Program-made: the position numbers and the translations under genes
Notes under the pieces: model-generated
Databases searched by the model: none
The model's input: the letters and a program-made list of their open reading frames with translations, nothing else
Told to the model about the DNA's origin: nothing
In this document: positions 1 to 7,124 of the stretch, piece by piece
Layout: each line of letters begins with the position of its first letter
Numbering within the stretch: the stretch's first letter is position 1
Source of the DNA: JALZCH01 sp036400075
Lineage (GTDB): Bacteria; Acidobacteriota; Blastocatellia; Pyrinomonadales; Pyrinomonadaceae
Direction of reading: 5' to 3'
Assembly: GCA_036400075.1 (NCBI GenBank)
Contig: DASWLV010000025.1
Span: 1-10,662, forward strand
DNA: 10,662 nt

Positions 1-94
1 TGCGTCGTGCGTAAACGCTAAATCCGATAATCAGCACCAGTAAAGTGAGTGCGGAAACGCCAATAATAACTTTTTTACGACGGCTGAGAGCCAT
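1..94 (-). CDS. N-terminal fragment of a membrane-anchored protein, possibly an efflux periplasmic adaptor
   Basis: The minus strand reads from an ATG at 94-92 and runs off the left edge after 31 residues. An AGAGG ribosome binding site (104-108) sits 9 nt upstream. The peptide begins MALSRRKK, a basic cytoplasmic start, followed by one hydrophobic segment of about 18 residues (VIIGVSALTLLVLIIGFSVY) and then ARR. That is the layout of an N-terminal signal anchor. Short basic heads followed directly by one anchor helix are common in HlyD/AcrA-type membrane fusion proteins, so this is my best guess, but no adaptor domain is inside the window. It is separated from the rsmB stop by about 184 nt and reads in the same direction. 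The gene itself is well supported; the family is a weak inference. Confidence 0.6.
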   Translation of the reverse strand, partial: MALSRRKKVIIGVSALTLLVLIIGFSVYARR

Positions 95-278
95 TTTTTC
101 TAACCTCTATTTATTATTAAATTGTTTGATTTAACCGAAAGACCTGAGCGGCTGCGAGCTTAATCGTCAGAATCTAAAATTCAGATTTTTATGATTTCCA
201 AAATCTCGAACCTGCTCGCCGAATTTGTACGCCCGGCTCAATAAATTAGTTTCAGATTTCTTTCAACGGACGTGCGGT

Positions 279-1610
279 TTAATTCGTTCGATGCAAGTTT
301 GCAATGAAAAAGCCGTCTGCATCATCACGCGGCGGAAAAGTTCTGCCGTAATCTTTTTCAGTTAAAAATCGCGCGGGCAAATTTTTGGCATTAATTTTAA
401 AGTTTGGATTTTTAGCCAGAAAATTGTCAATCACCGCTTCGTTTTCTTCCGGTTCGAGCGAACAAGTCGAATAAACCAAACGCCCGTTTTTCTTCAAGAC
501 TCGCGCCGCGCTGGTCAGAATCGCGCTTTGCAGCTCGGACAATTCGGCGAAATCCTTTTCGCGCAAATGATAGCGAATTTCCGGGTTATGCCGAATCGTT
601 CCCGTCCCGGAACAAGGCGCGTCAACCAAAACGGCGTCGAAGCTTTCATCGGCAAAAGGCAAATTTCCGGCGTCGTAACGAACAATTTTAATTTCCTTTG
701 AACCAAATCTTTCGATAGTTTCCTTCAAAATTCTGACGCGCGGAATAGTAAAATCTCCGGCAACTAACAATGGCTTTGAACTTTGAACCTTGAACTTTGA
801 ACTCACAAGAGTGGTTTTGCTTCCCGGCGCTGCGCAAACGTCCAGAAAATCTTCTTCCGGGTTTAAATTAATAGTTTCGCCGACAAGCTGCGACGCTTCA
901 TCCTGCAAATAAATTTTGTTTTCCGAAACTAACTTTCTGATAGTTTGGGTTGCCCCCGAAACACGAAACGCATTATTCGCAATATTCGATTTTTCCAACT
1001 TTGCGTCCGCAGTTTCGAGTTCTTGTAGAATCGTCTCACCATCTTGATTCATTAAACGAAACGCTGTCGGCGGTTGTTGATTATTTGTCTTGGCGAGCTT
1101 TTCAGTCTCTTCAAAACCGAACTGCTGCCGCCATTTTTTCAGAAGCCAAACCGGATGCGATGTTTCGATTGACAATCTTTCGAGCGGATTCTCGATTTTA
1201 TCGAGCAAATTAAAATTCGCGTCGCGCTCACTTTTTCGCAAAACTGCGTTGACAAAACCTGCGGCGGAACGCTTTTTCGCCAGATAAACAAGATTGACCG
1301 ATTCGTTGACCGCCGCACGAGCCGGAATTTTCTCCATCGAGCGAAGCTGGAAAAGTCCGATTCGCAAAGCTATTTTCACCGCCAAATCCAGTTTCTCAAT
1401 TTTTTTACCCGAAAAATGCTCGACGAGAGAATCGAGCAAAAACTGATTTCTGAGAACGCCCAGAACCAAAGCGTGACAAAGCGCTCGGTCTTCCGTTTTT
1501 AAATTTTCCTCGTAAGCCGGCAGCAAAATCGCCGAAAACGCTCGCTCGCCTTCGATTTTTTGCAGAATCTCAAAAGCCGCTTTTCTCGCCGGAGAAACAT
1601 TAATCGCCAT
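279..1610 (-). CDS. rsmB: 16S rRNA (cytosine-967-C5)-methyltransferase RsmB
   Basis: This 443-residue protein has the two-part RsmB architecture. Residues ~1-140 form a NusB-like helical RNA-binding domain (motifs ARAAVNESV and GFVNAVLR). Residues ~230-443 form a Rossmann SAM-dependent m5C methyltransferase. Visible motifs are the SAM-binding loop DVCAAPGSKTT (~257-267), DAPCSGTG with Cys333, and STCSLEPEENE with Cys383. The two cysteines match the pair that m5C RNA methyltransferases use for covalent catalysis and product release. The family methylates C967 of 16S rRNA. The start ATG lies 2 nt after the fmt stop, so translational coupling with fmt is likely; fmt-rsmB is a widespread pair. 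Residues 270-279, between the SAM loop and the next strand, are encoded by four tandem heptamers (774-801), a segment not expected in the family. The family call is secure. Confidence 0.95.
   Translation of the reverse strand: MAINVSPARKAAFEILQKIEGERAFSAILLPAYEENLKTEDRALCHALVLGVLRNQFLLDSLVEHFSGKKIEKLDLAVKIALRIGLFQLRSMEKIPARAAVNESVNLVYLAKKRSAAGFVNAVLRKSERDANFNLLDKIENPLERLSIETSHPVWLLKKWRQQFGFEETEKLAKTNNQQPPTAFRLMNQDGETILQELETADAKLEKSNIANNAFRVSGATQTIRKLVSENKIYLQDEASQLVGETINLNPEEDFLDVCAAPGSKTTLVSSKFKVQSSKPLLVAGDFTIPRVRILKETIERFGSKEIKIVRYDAGNLPFADESFDAVLVDAPCSGTGTIRHNPEIRYHLREKDFAELSELQSAILTSAARVLKKNGRLVYSTCSLEPEENEAVIDNFLAKNPNFKINAKNLPARFLTEKDYGRTFPPRDDADGFFIANLHRTN
774..801. repeat. Tandem heptamer array (4 x CTTTGAA) inside rsmB
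   Basis: Four head-to-tail 7-nt units read CTTTGAA, CTTTGAA, CCTTGAA, CTTTGAA on the plus strand (774-780, 781-787, 788-794, 795-801), with one mismatch in the third. On the rsmB coding strand they read as TTCAAAG-type units and encode a low-complexity Ser/Lys/Phe/Val/Gln stretch at residues ~270-279. The unit length is not a multiple of three, so gain or loss of one unit would shift the rsmB frame. It resembles the short tandemly repeated heptamers known from cyanobacteria. Confidence 0.8.
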
Positions 1611-1612
1611 TT

Positions 1613-2539
1613 TTAAATCAGCTTTTGCCCGACTTCGATTTTCGCGCCGTTGAGAAAATCGCGCACGGACATTCGGCGTTTTCCTTCGGGCTGGACTTCG
1701 TGCAGACGCAAAACCGTGCTTTCACCGCAAGCGACAATTAATTCATCGCCTCTGGCTTTTAAAATTGTCCCGAATTCAAAAGCTGCTTCAATTCTCTCGG
1801 CGTCAACGCGCCAAATCACCAGTTTTTTGTCGCCCGTATAAACGAAAGCATTCGGAAACGGCTGAAAACCGCGCACGCGATTTTTGATGTCGAACGCGCT
1901 CAATTCCCATGAAATCAAACCGTCCTCGCGTTTCAGAATCGGGGCAAAGCTCGCCTCCAAATCGTTTTGCTTTCGCGGCTCGATTTCATCCAGATTTTTC
2001 AGAGTTTCACTTAACAAATCAGCCCCTAAACCTGAAAGTCTCTGTAACAATTCGGGCGCAGTTTCGTCCTCGCCGATTTCGATTTCGCTTTGCAGCAAAA
2101 TGTCGCCCGTGTCGAGTCCGGCGTCCATTCGCATCGTCGTCACGCCGGTTTTCGTTTCATTTTGGACAATCGCCCAATTTACCGGAGCGGCTCCGCGATA
2201 TTTCGGCAAAAGCGAAAAGTGAACGTTAATGCAGCCACGTCTCGGCGTCTCCAAAAAAGCTATCGGCAAAATCCGCCCGTAAGCGACGACGACCGCAACA
2301 TCGGCTTCGTGAGATTTGAACAATTGCAGAGCTTCGTCGGTTTTAACGCGCGCAGGCTGAAAAACCGGCAAATTGCGGCTCAGCGCAAATTCCTTGACGG
2401 GCGGCATTGTCATTTTTTTTCCGCGTCCGGCGGGTTTGTCCGGTTGTGTCCAGACAGCGACAACCGTGTGTCCGTCGGCTAAAATTTTCTCCAAAGTCGG
2501 AACAGCCGCCTGCGGCGTTCCCATAAAAACAATTCGCAT
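1613..2539 (-). CDS. fmt: Methionyl-tRNA formyltransferase
   Basis: Fmt transfers the formyl group of 10-formyl-tetrahydrofolate to initiator Met-tRNA. The 308-residue protein begins with the canonical MRIVFMGTP and has the catalytic Asn105/His107 pair in INVHFSLLPKYRGAAP, followed by the substrate loop ending in GLDTGDIL. The C-terminal OB-like tRNA-binding domain ends with LQ-like HEVQPEGKRRMSVRDFLNG. I chose the ATG at 2539-2537 because the protein then starts exactly as family members do and a GAGAAG Shine-Dalgarno lies just upstream. An in-frame TTG at 2551 would add MRRK and use up that ribosome site. The TAA stop is 2 nt before the rsmB ATG. The peptide deformylase gene often found beside fmt is not in the window. 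Confidence 0.95.
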   Translation of the reverse strand: MRIVFMGTPQAAVPTLEKILADGHTVVAVWTQPDKPAGRGKKMTMPPVKEFALSRNLPVFQPARVKTDEALQLFKSHEADVAVVVAYGRILPIAFLETPRRGCINVHFSLLPKYRGAAPVNWAIVQNETKTGVTTMRMDAGLDTGDILLQSEIEIGEDETAPELLQRLSGLGADLLSETLKNLDEIEPRKQNDLEASFAPILKREDGLISWELSAFDIKNRVRGFQPFPNAFVYTGDKKLVIWRVDAERIEAAFEFGTILKARGDELIVACGESTVLRLHEVQPEGKRRMSVRDFLNGAKIEVGQKLI

Positions 2540-2543
2540 TTTT

Positions 2544-2549
2544 CTTCTC
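2544..2549 (-). promoter_or_regulatory. Ribosome binding site deciding the fmt start
   Basis: On the minus strand GAGAAG precedes the ATG at 2539 by 4 nt (7 nt counted from GAG). It lies inside the extension that the upstream TTG start would require, which favours the ATG. Confidence 0.55.
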
Positions 2550-2639
2550 AAAACAGCTTAACAACAACGAAACGAAAATAAAATGCGGCAGCGTTTATCC
2601 CTGCTTTGATTTTTTGGCGTTTAGTTTTAAGTTAATTTT

Positions 2640-3551
2640 GTGCCGATTGCTTTTGTTAATTCATTTCAAACCGACCGCCGACTTTTCCGCGCCGAGATTC
2701 GCGCGTCTCTTGCGCACGCCGACGGGCTTTTCCGCGCCGGAATTTTGACGAGACAGGAAACCGAGCGCATTAAAAACGGTTTATGGACGATTCTTAAACG
2801 AGCCGATTACGACCGCCATTATTTCGACGCTTTGCCCTCGCCCGATGTCTTCGCTTTTGTCGAAGCCAGGTTGTTTCAATTAATCAGCGATGGCGCGGCA
2901 AAGCTCAAAATCGGGCGCAGTCCGCAGCATCAAGCGGCAGTCGCCGTGCGGCTCTGGCTGCGCGAAGAAATCCAGCAAATCGTCGAGCTGCTCGAACATT
3001 TGGAGGAAATTCTGCAAAGCTCTAAAAATCCGATTTTCGCGGCTTTTTTTGAAATGTTCGACCGCGACCGCGAAATTTTCGGCGGAGTTTTGCGCCATAC
3101 AAATTGTTTGCCGCACATCGAATTTTCTCAGACGGATGAATCTTTAACCGAAATTGATTTTTCGGAAATCGCCCGTGATTTGGGGTTTGCTTCCGTTGCG
3201 CACAACGCGCTCGAATCGGCGCTTGACCGCGATTTTTGTCTCGAATTTGTCGGCGCTGCCGGATTTACGATGCTGCATTTGGCGCGATTGGCAAACGAGT
3301 CTTTAAATCAATTCCCGCTTTCGGAAAACGCGCGGGGGGCTTTTGAAGCGATGCGCGCGAAATCGGGGAAAATTTTGGGACATCAAACCGCTTTGTTTTC
3401 GCTTTTAAAAAGCGCGCCACTCGCCGCGACGAAAGATTTGCAGGAAATCAATCCGATTGTTTTTGAAACAGCCGATACGACTAAAGATTGTTTGCAGATG
3501 ACTTCCAGTGTTATCGAGAACTTTAATCCCCTTTCAGCCTCAAACCGATGA
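2640..3551 (+). CDS. Degenerate argininosuccinate lyase-like protein (probable pseudoenzyme)
   Basis: The 303-residue protein aligns by eye with argininosuccinate lyase (ArgH; fumarase/aspartase superfamily, usually ~460 residues). The N-terminal FDRRL..DI.GS.AHA..L...GIL pattern survives (residues 9-36), as do PDVFAFVEARL (68-78, ArgH EDIHSWVE), LKIGRS (89-94, ArgH LHTGRSRND), SALDRDFCLEF (~193-203, ArgH SDRDHVLEL) and LAATKDLQE (ArgH LAYNKDMQE). Three catalytic regions are missing: RSRND has become RSPQHQ, the THLQ.AQP segment is absent, and the GSS.MPQKKNP loop is deleted. The C-terminal domain is also missing. The frame is open and its stop overlaps the tilS ATG (ATGA), which argues for a maintained gene rather than a decaying one. 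The start is GTG, the first possible start after a stop at 2628, with no clear Shine-Dalgarno. Lyase activity is unlikely; the role is unknown. Confidence 0.8.
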   Translation: MPIAFVNSFQTDRRLFRAEIRASLAHADGLFRAGILTRQETERIKNGLWTILKRADYDRHYFDALPSPDVFAFVEARLFQLISDGAAKLKIGRSPQHQAAVAVRLWLREEIQQIVELLEHLEEILQSSKNPIFAAFFEMFDRDREIFGGVLRHTNCLPHIEFSQTDESLTEIDFSEIARDLGFASVAHNALESALDRDFCLEFVGAAGFTMLHLARLANESLNQFPLSENARGAFEAMRAKSGKILGHQTALFSLLKSAPLAATKDLQEINPIVFETADTTKDCLQMTSSVIENFNPLSASNR

Positions 3552-4651
3552 AACCACACAGTTTATCAAGTTTTGCGCGCCGCCTTCGCCGCGAATGGCG
3601 CGCGCTTGATTTGCCGACCGAGCGACAAACGGCGGTTTTAGCAATTTCCGGCGGCGCTGATTCGGCAGCTTTACTCTCGGCTTGTTCCGAATTAAAAACA
3701 GCAAGAAAGCTGGATTTAAATTTCACCGTCGCTCATTTCAATCATCGCTTGCGCGGTGCGGAAAGCGATGCGGACGCCGAATTTGTCGAAATCTTAGCAG
3801 GTCAATTTGATTTTGAATTTGTTTGCGGAGAATGGAATCGCAAATTTGAAATTGCAGATTTAAAAGAAAATTTAGAGCAGGCGGCGCGTAACGCGCGTTA
3901 TCAATTTTTATTTGAAACGGCTGAAAAATCCGGCGCATTCGCCATTTTAACCGGACATACTTTAAACGACCAAGCCGAGACTTTTCTGCTCAGATTACTT
4001 CGCGGCAGCGGTATTGAAGGACTTGGGGCAATGAAACAATTGCGGATTGCGAATTGCGGATTGCGAATCGGAAAACCATTTTCGGAACAAGAATTAACGA
4101 ACGATAACACAGAAAACAAATCCGCAATCCGCAATTCGCAATCCGCAATCCTACTGGTTCGCCCGCTTTTGAATTGGGCGACGCGCGACGCGACCGAAGA
4201 ATATTGCGGGGCGCGGGGCATTGAATTTCGGGTTGATTCGATGAACAAAGATGAAAATTTCGCCCGCGTGCGCGTGCGGCGCGAATTGCTGCCGCTTTTG
4301 AAAACTTTTAATCCGAAAATCGTCAAACAGTTGGCGCAAACCGCGATGCTTCTCGGCGAAGATGCGGAAGAATTAAATTTTGCGGCGAAAAAATTGCTCG
4401 AAACTGCTGCGGCGGATTCCGCGCTCGACACAAAAGTTTTAAAAAAAACTTCCGTCACGCATCGTCGTCGCGTAATCAGATTATGGATTAAAATAGAGCG
4501 CGGCTCGCTTCAAAAGTTAGAAGCAAAGCATTTAATTGCGATAGACAATCTGTTGATGCGAGGCGAAGGCAACAGTTTCGTTGAACTTCCCGGTGACGGA
4601 ATCGTTCTCAAAAAGAAAGGCTTACTTGTTTTTGAACGACGGAAAGGTTGA
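3548..4651 (+). CDS. tilS: tRNA(Ile)-lysidine synthase TilS
   Basis: TilS uses ATP and lysine to convert C34 of the CAU-anticodon tRNA-Ile to lysidine, which lets it read AUA. It is normally essential. The 367-residue protein has the N-type ATP pyrophosphatase P-loop SGGADS (34-39), then AHFNHRLRG, EQAARNARYQF, GHTLNDQAETFLLRLLRGSGIEGLGAM, LVRPLLNW, and the VDSMNKDENFARVRVRRELLPLL segment that corresponds to the family's DPSN...RN.IR. A short C-terminal region ends in a GEGNSFVELPGDG element. Residues ~164-201 are encoded by a heptamer inverted repeat and have no counterpart in typical TilS, where GLxGM is followed within about 10-15 residues by the RPLL strand. The ATG overlaps the stop of the ArgH-like gene (ATGA) and has no Shine-Dalgarno of its own, so coupled translation is likely. 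The tilS-ftsH-folP order is common. Confidence 0.94.
   Translation: MKPHSLSSFARRLRREWRALDLPTERQTAVLAISGGADSAALLSACSELKTARKLDLNFTVAHFNHRLRGAESDADAEFVEILAGQFDFEFVCGEWNRKFEIADLKENLEQAARNARYQFLFETAEKSGAFAILTGHTLNDQAETFLLRLLRGSGIEGLGAMKQLRIANCGLRIGKPFSEQELTNDNTENKSAIRNSQSAILLVRPLLNWATRDATEEYCGARGIEFRVDSMNKDENFARVRVRRELLPLLKTFNPKIVKQLAQTAMLLGEDAEELNFAAKKLLETAAADSALDTKVLKKTSVTHRRRVIRLWIKIERGSLQKLEAKHLIAIDNLLMRGEGNSFVELPGDGIVLKKKGLLVFERRKG
4039..4149. repeat. Heptamer inverted repeat (MITE-like hairpin) inserted in frame in tilS
   Basis: The left arm (4039-4066) is four tandem heptamers ATTGCGG/ATTGCGA alternating. The right arm (4122-4149) is four heptamers CCGCAAT, CCGCAAT, TCGCAAT, CCGCAAT. The arms pair perfectly over 27 bp (4039-4065 with 4123-4149), with a loop of about 57 nt. 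The span is 111 nt, exactly 37 codons, and is open in the tilS frame. No transposase is present, and no target-site duplication could be identified by eye. Confidence 0.85.
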
Positions 4652-4896
4652 AAAAAGCGTTACCGGCAACTAAAATCAAAGCGGGATGAAAGGCGGGAAA
4701 GAAATTTTCGCCGCCGCGCTGCAGCCCGCAAGAGATTAACAACTCAGAGGCGCAACGCGACATCTTAAACTCGACGTTTTTAATTGACTTAAATTATGAA
4801 CGCGAGAGCGACCGCAAATCACACGAATTCCCTGTAAAATTAGGTTTGAACCGGAGTTTATCGTGTTTTATTGCTGTCGAAATCGGAGGCAACAAA
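4652..4896 (+). other. tilS-ftsH spacer with a nested hairpin
   Basis: This gene-free stretch of 245 nt contains a 9-bp stem with one bulged G (GGCGGGAAA at 4692-4700 with TTTCGCCGCC at 4706-4715, loop GAAAT). An outer GCGGG/CCCGC pair (4681-4685, 4725-4729) encloses it, together with the palindrome GCTGCAGC (4718-4725). No T-tract follows, so it is not a typical intrinsic terminator. It could be an ftsH leader structure or chance GC-rich pairing. I see no convincing promoter. A 13-codon ATG frame at 4797 has no ribosome site and is not called. Confidence 0.35.
4885..4889 (+). promoter_or_regulatory. Strong Shine-Dalgarno deciding a TTG start for ftsH
   Basis: GGAGG lies 7 nt upstream of the TTG at 4897-4899. 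The protein made from that TTG begins SSRVKQIIFW, leading straight into the first membrane helix as in other FtsH proteins. The longer frame from TTG 4846 would translate through this ribosome site and add 17 unlikely residues. Confidence 0.75.
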
Positions 4897-6834
4897 TTGA
4901 GTTCCAGAGTTAAACAAATTATTTTTTGGTTGGTTATTATCGCCAGCGTCGTCATTTTTTATCAATTGATTCAGCGCACTAACGGCGGGACGACAAAACC
5001 GTTAAGTTTTGACCAAACGATTACAAAAATCGAAAACGGCGAGATTGCCAAATTAAATCAAGGTCAATCAAGGCTAAATCTTGAAGACAAAAGCGGCAAC
5101 AAATTCTACACGACCATTGAAGCGACAAACGATTCGCTCAAAACGCAGATTTTAAATCTTGCAAGATCCAAAAATGTCACCACAGAAATTGAAGAAGGCA
5201 CGAATAGTCTGTTTTGGTCAATCGCTTTGGGATGGTTACCGATTTTGCTGTTTATCGGTTTTTGGATTTTTATGTTCCGCCAAATGCAGGCGGGCGGCAA
5301 CAAAGCACTTTCATTTGGCAAATCGCGCGCCAAATTGCTCAATAATCAGCAAAAGCGAGTCACGTTTAAAGACGTAGCCGGCGTCGAAGAAGCCAAAGAC
5401 GAATTGCAGGAAATTATCGAGTTTTTAAAAGACCCGCAAAAATTCCAGAAGCTCGGCGGGCGCATTCCAAAAGGCGTTTTGATGATGGGACCTCCGGGAA
5501 CCGGTAAAACCCTGCTGGCGCGCGCTGTTGCGGGCGAAGCAAACGTGCCGTTTTTCTCGATCTCCGGTTCGGATTTCGTTGAAATGTTTGTTGGCGTCGG
5601 CGCTTCGCGGGTCCGCGACCTTTTTGAACAAGGCAAGAAAAACGCGCCGTGTATAATTTTCATTGACGAAATTGATGCCGTCGGTCGTCATCGCGGCGCA
5701 GGTCTCGGTGGCGGTCACGACGAACGCGAGCAGACTTTGAATCAATTGCTCGTCGAAATGGACGGTTTTGAATCGAACGACGGCGTAATTTTGATGGCTT
5801 CGACCAATCGCCCGGACGTTCTCGACCCGGCGCTGCTTCGACCGGGACGTTTTGACCGCCGCGTCGTGGTTTCGCGCCCGGACGTGAGAGGACGCGAAGG
5901 CATTTTGAAAGTTCACACACGGAAAATTCCGCTTGACGATAATGTTGACATCAGCGTGATTGCGCGCGGAACACCCGGATTTACCGGCGCGGATTTGGCG
6001 AATCTCGTCAACGAAGCGGCATTGAATGCGGCTCGTTTGAACAAAAAAGTCGTTTCGCAGATAGATTTTGAATTGTCGAAAGACAAAGTTTTGATGGGCG
6101 CGGAACGCCGCAGTATGGTTTTGTCGGACGCCGAAAAACGCTTGACCGCGTATCACGAAGCCGGTCACACGCTCGTCGGTTTGAAAGTGCCTTCTGCTGA
6201 CCCGGTTCACAAAGTTACGATTATTCCTCGCGGAATGGCTTTGGGCGTCACGATGCAATTGCCTGAAGGCGACCGTCACAGCTATACCAAAGAGTATTTG
6301 ATGGGACAAATCGCAATTCTGATGGGCGGACGAATTGCCGAAGAAATCTTTTTCGGCGCGGATAACGTCACGACCGGAGCATCGAACGACATCGAACGCG
6401 CCACCGCGCTCGCTCGCTCAATGGTCACCGAGTACGGGATGTCGGATTTGGGACCGCTTACGTTCGGCAAAAAAGAAGAGCAAATTTTCCTCGGACGCGA
6501 AATCGCTCAACACCGCGATTTTTCGGAAGATACCGCGATTAGAATTGATCAGGAAGTTAAGAAAATCATTTCTTCGCAGTACGAACGCGCAATGAGCATT
6601 ATTAAGGAACATTACGATGCGATGGTTCGATTGTCCGAAATTCTTCTCGAACGCGAATCGCTCGACGGCGTGCAAATTCGCCGCGTGGTAGCCGGTTTAC
6701 CGCTCGATGACGATAATGGAAACGCGGCTTCCGATGACGATAACGGTCGTCCGCAGTTGAAAGAACCGACCATCAACCCAATCAAAAAACCGCTTTTGCC
6801 GCCGCTTCCCGGCAGTAATCCGGCTACGGCTTAA
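4897..6834 (+). CDS. ftsH: ATP-dependent zinc metalloprotease FtsH
   Basis: FtsH is a hexameric inner-membrane AAA+ protease that extracts and degrades membrane and regulatory proteins. From the TTG start it is 645 residues, the usual length. TM1 is at ~8-23 and is followed by a small periplasmic domain (~30-100). TM2 is at ~106-128. The AAA module has Walker A GPPGTGKT (198-205), a pore-loop region around FVEMFVGVGASRVRD, Walker B IIFIDEIDAVGR, and the arginine-finger segment RPGRFDRR. The zinc protease site HEAGH (420-424) is present, and NDIERAT probably supplies the third metal ligand. All catalytic elements are intact. The C-terminal ~45 residues form a disordered tail with a repeated acidic DDDNG motif followed by a Pro-rich stretch. 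It lies between tilS and folP, as in many bacteria, and a strong terminator follows. The TTG start is chosen for its GGAGG site. Confidence 0.97.
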   Translation: MSSRVKQIIFWLVIIASVVIFYQLIQRTNGGTTKPLSFDQTITKIENGEIAKLNQGQSRLNLEDKSGNKFYTTIEATNDSLKTQILNLARSKNVTTEIEEGTNSLFWSIALGWLPILLFIGFWIFMFRQMQAGGNKALSFGKSRAKLLNNQQKRVTFKDVAGVEEAKDELQEIIEFLKDPQKFQKLGGRIPKGVLMMGPPGTGKTLLARAVAGEANVPFFSISGSDFVEMFVGVGASRVRDLFEQGKKNAPCIIFIDEIDAVGRHRGAGLGGGHDEREQTLNQLLVEMDGFESNDGVILMASTNRPDVLDPALLRPGRFDRRVVVSRPDVRGREGILKVHTRKIPLDDNVDISVIARGTPGFTGADLANLVNEAALNAARLNKKVVSQIDFELSKDKVLMGAERRSMVLSDAEKRLTAYHEAGHTLVGLKVPSADPVHKVTIIPRGMALGVTMQLPEGDRHSYTKEYLMGQIAILMGGRIAEEIFFGADNVTTGASNDIERATALARSMVTEYGMSDLGPLTFGKKEEQIFLGREIAQHRDFSEDTAIRIDQEVKKIISSQYERAMSIIKEHYDAMVRLSEILLERESLDGVQIRRVVAGLPLDDDNGNAASDDDNGRPQLKEPTINPIKKPLLPPLPGSNPATA

Positions 6835-6852
6835 GCAGCCGCAATCAAATAA

Positions 6853-6898
6853 AAAAGGAAAAGGGAAATCAGTTATAGCTGATTTCCCTTTTCCTTTT
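6853..6898. terminator. Bidirectional terminator between ftsH and the microprotein A gene
   Basis: This is a perfect 20-bp inverted repeat (6853-6872 with 6879-6898) with a 6-nt loop, TTATAG. The right arm ends in TTTT for ftsH transcripts. On the minus strand the stem ends in a run of six T, which suits transcripts of the small gene ending at 6915. Confidence 0.85.
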
Positions 6899-6914
6899 CG
6901 CATTTTATAAAGAA

Positions 6915-7019
6915 TTAATAAGTTGAGTTAAGGAAGAAAAAAACGATTGACGCGGCAATAAACATCAGCAACCAAAAATCGTTTGACTCAAATGAATTTG
7001 AATAATCTTTTTCTTTCAT
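6915..7019 (-). CDS. 34-residue single-pass membrane microprotein A (NDFWLL family)
   Basis: This unannotated small gene runs from ATG at 7019-7017 to TAA at 6917-6915. A perfect GGAGG (7029-7033) lies 9 nt upstream. The product starts MKEKDYSNSFESNDFWLL with a polar, charged head. A single hydrophobic helix of ~17 residues (W16-L30) follows, and the tail is NSTY. It is clearly related to the 32-residue product at 7189-7287: from the shared NDFWLL motif, 11 of the next 15 aligned positions (motif included) are identical. Two similar frames, each with a ribosome site and terminator, are strong evidence that both are real genes. I do not recognise the family. Plausible but unproven roles are a small regulator or subunit of a membrane complex, such as neighbouring FtsH, or a type I toxin-like peptide. 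Confidence 0.75.
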   Translation of the reverse strand: MKEKDYSNSFESNDFWLLMFIAASIVFFFLNSTY

Positions 7020-7028
7020 ATATTTTTT

Positions 7029-7033
7029 CCTCC
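7029..7033 (-). promoter_or_regulatory. Shine-Dalgarno of microprotein A
   Basis: The plus strand reads CCTCC, giving GGAGG on the coding strand, 9 nt before the ATG at 7019. It is among the best ribosome sites in the window. Confidence 0.7.
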
Positions 7034-7064
7034 GCTCAATAAAATCGCTTCCACTTTTCTAACG

Positions 7065-7079
7065 CGGCAAACTGTGCCG
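7065..7079. promoter_or_regulatory. Short dyad upstream of the microprotein A gene
   Basis: CGGCA-AACTG-TGCCG is a perfect 5-bp dyad with a 5-nt centre, 46-60 nt upstream of the microprotein A start. It could be an operator or a small leader hairpin. Chance is a real alternative at this length. Confidence 0.25.
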
Positions 7080-7124
7080 AAAAGTATCACGCTGTATTAA
7101 CGTATCTCCGGTTATTTTTTGCGT

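Noticed and set aside
171..187. AATCT...AGATT dyad downstream of rsmB as a terminator
   Set aside because: Only 5 AT-rich pairs, and no U-run on the rsmB strand. It is too weak to call.
2552..2639. Divergent promoters between fmt and the ArgH-like gene
   Set aside because: The spacer must hold them, but no -35/-10 pair with good spacing stands out on either strand, so no site is annotated.
2640..3551. ArgH-like gene as a simple pseudogene
   Set aside because: No frameshift or stop over 303 codons, and a precise ATGA overlap with tilS. The losses are whole motifs rather than random decay, so it is kept as a CDS.
4039..4149. Heptamer pair as a CRISPR array or as an intrinsic terminator
   Set aside because: There are no regular spacers and the units are only 7 nt. 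No U-run follows, and it lies in the middle of an intact reading frame.
3901..4458. A 185-codon open frame opposite tilS
   Set aside because: It is Ser-rich, low-complexity shadow coding and includes the heptamer repeat. The sense frame carries all TilS motifs.
5425..6309. A 294-codon open frame on the strand opposite ftsH
   Set aside because: It lies wholly within the conserved AAA and protease region of ftsH. Its composition reads as mirrored FtsH codons with no recognisable domain or ribosome site, so it is a shadow.
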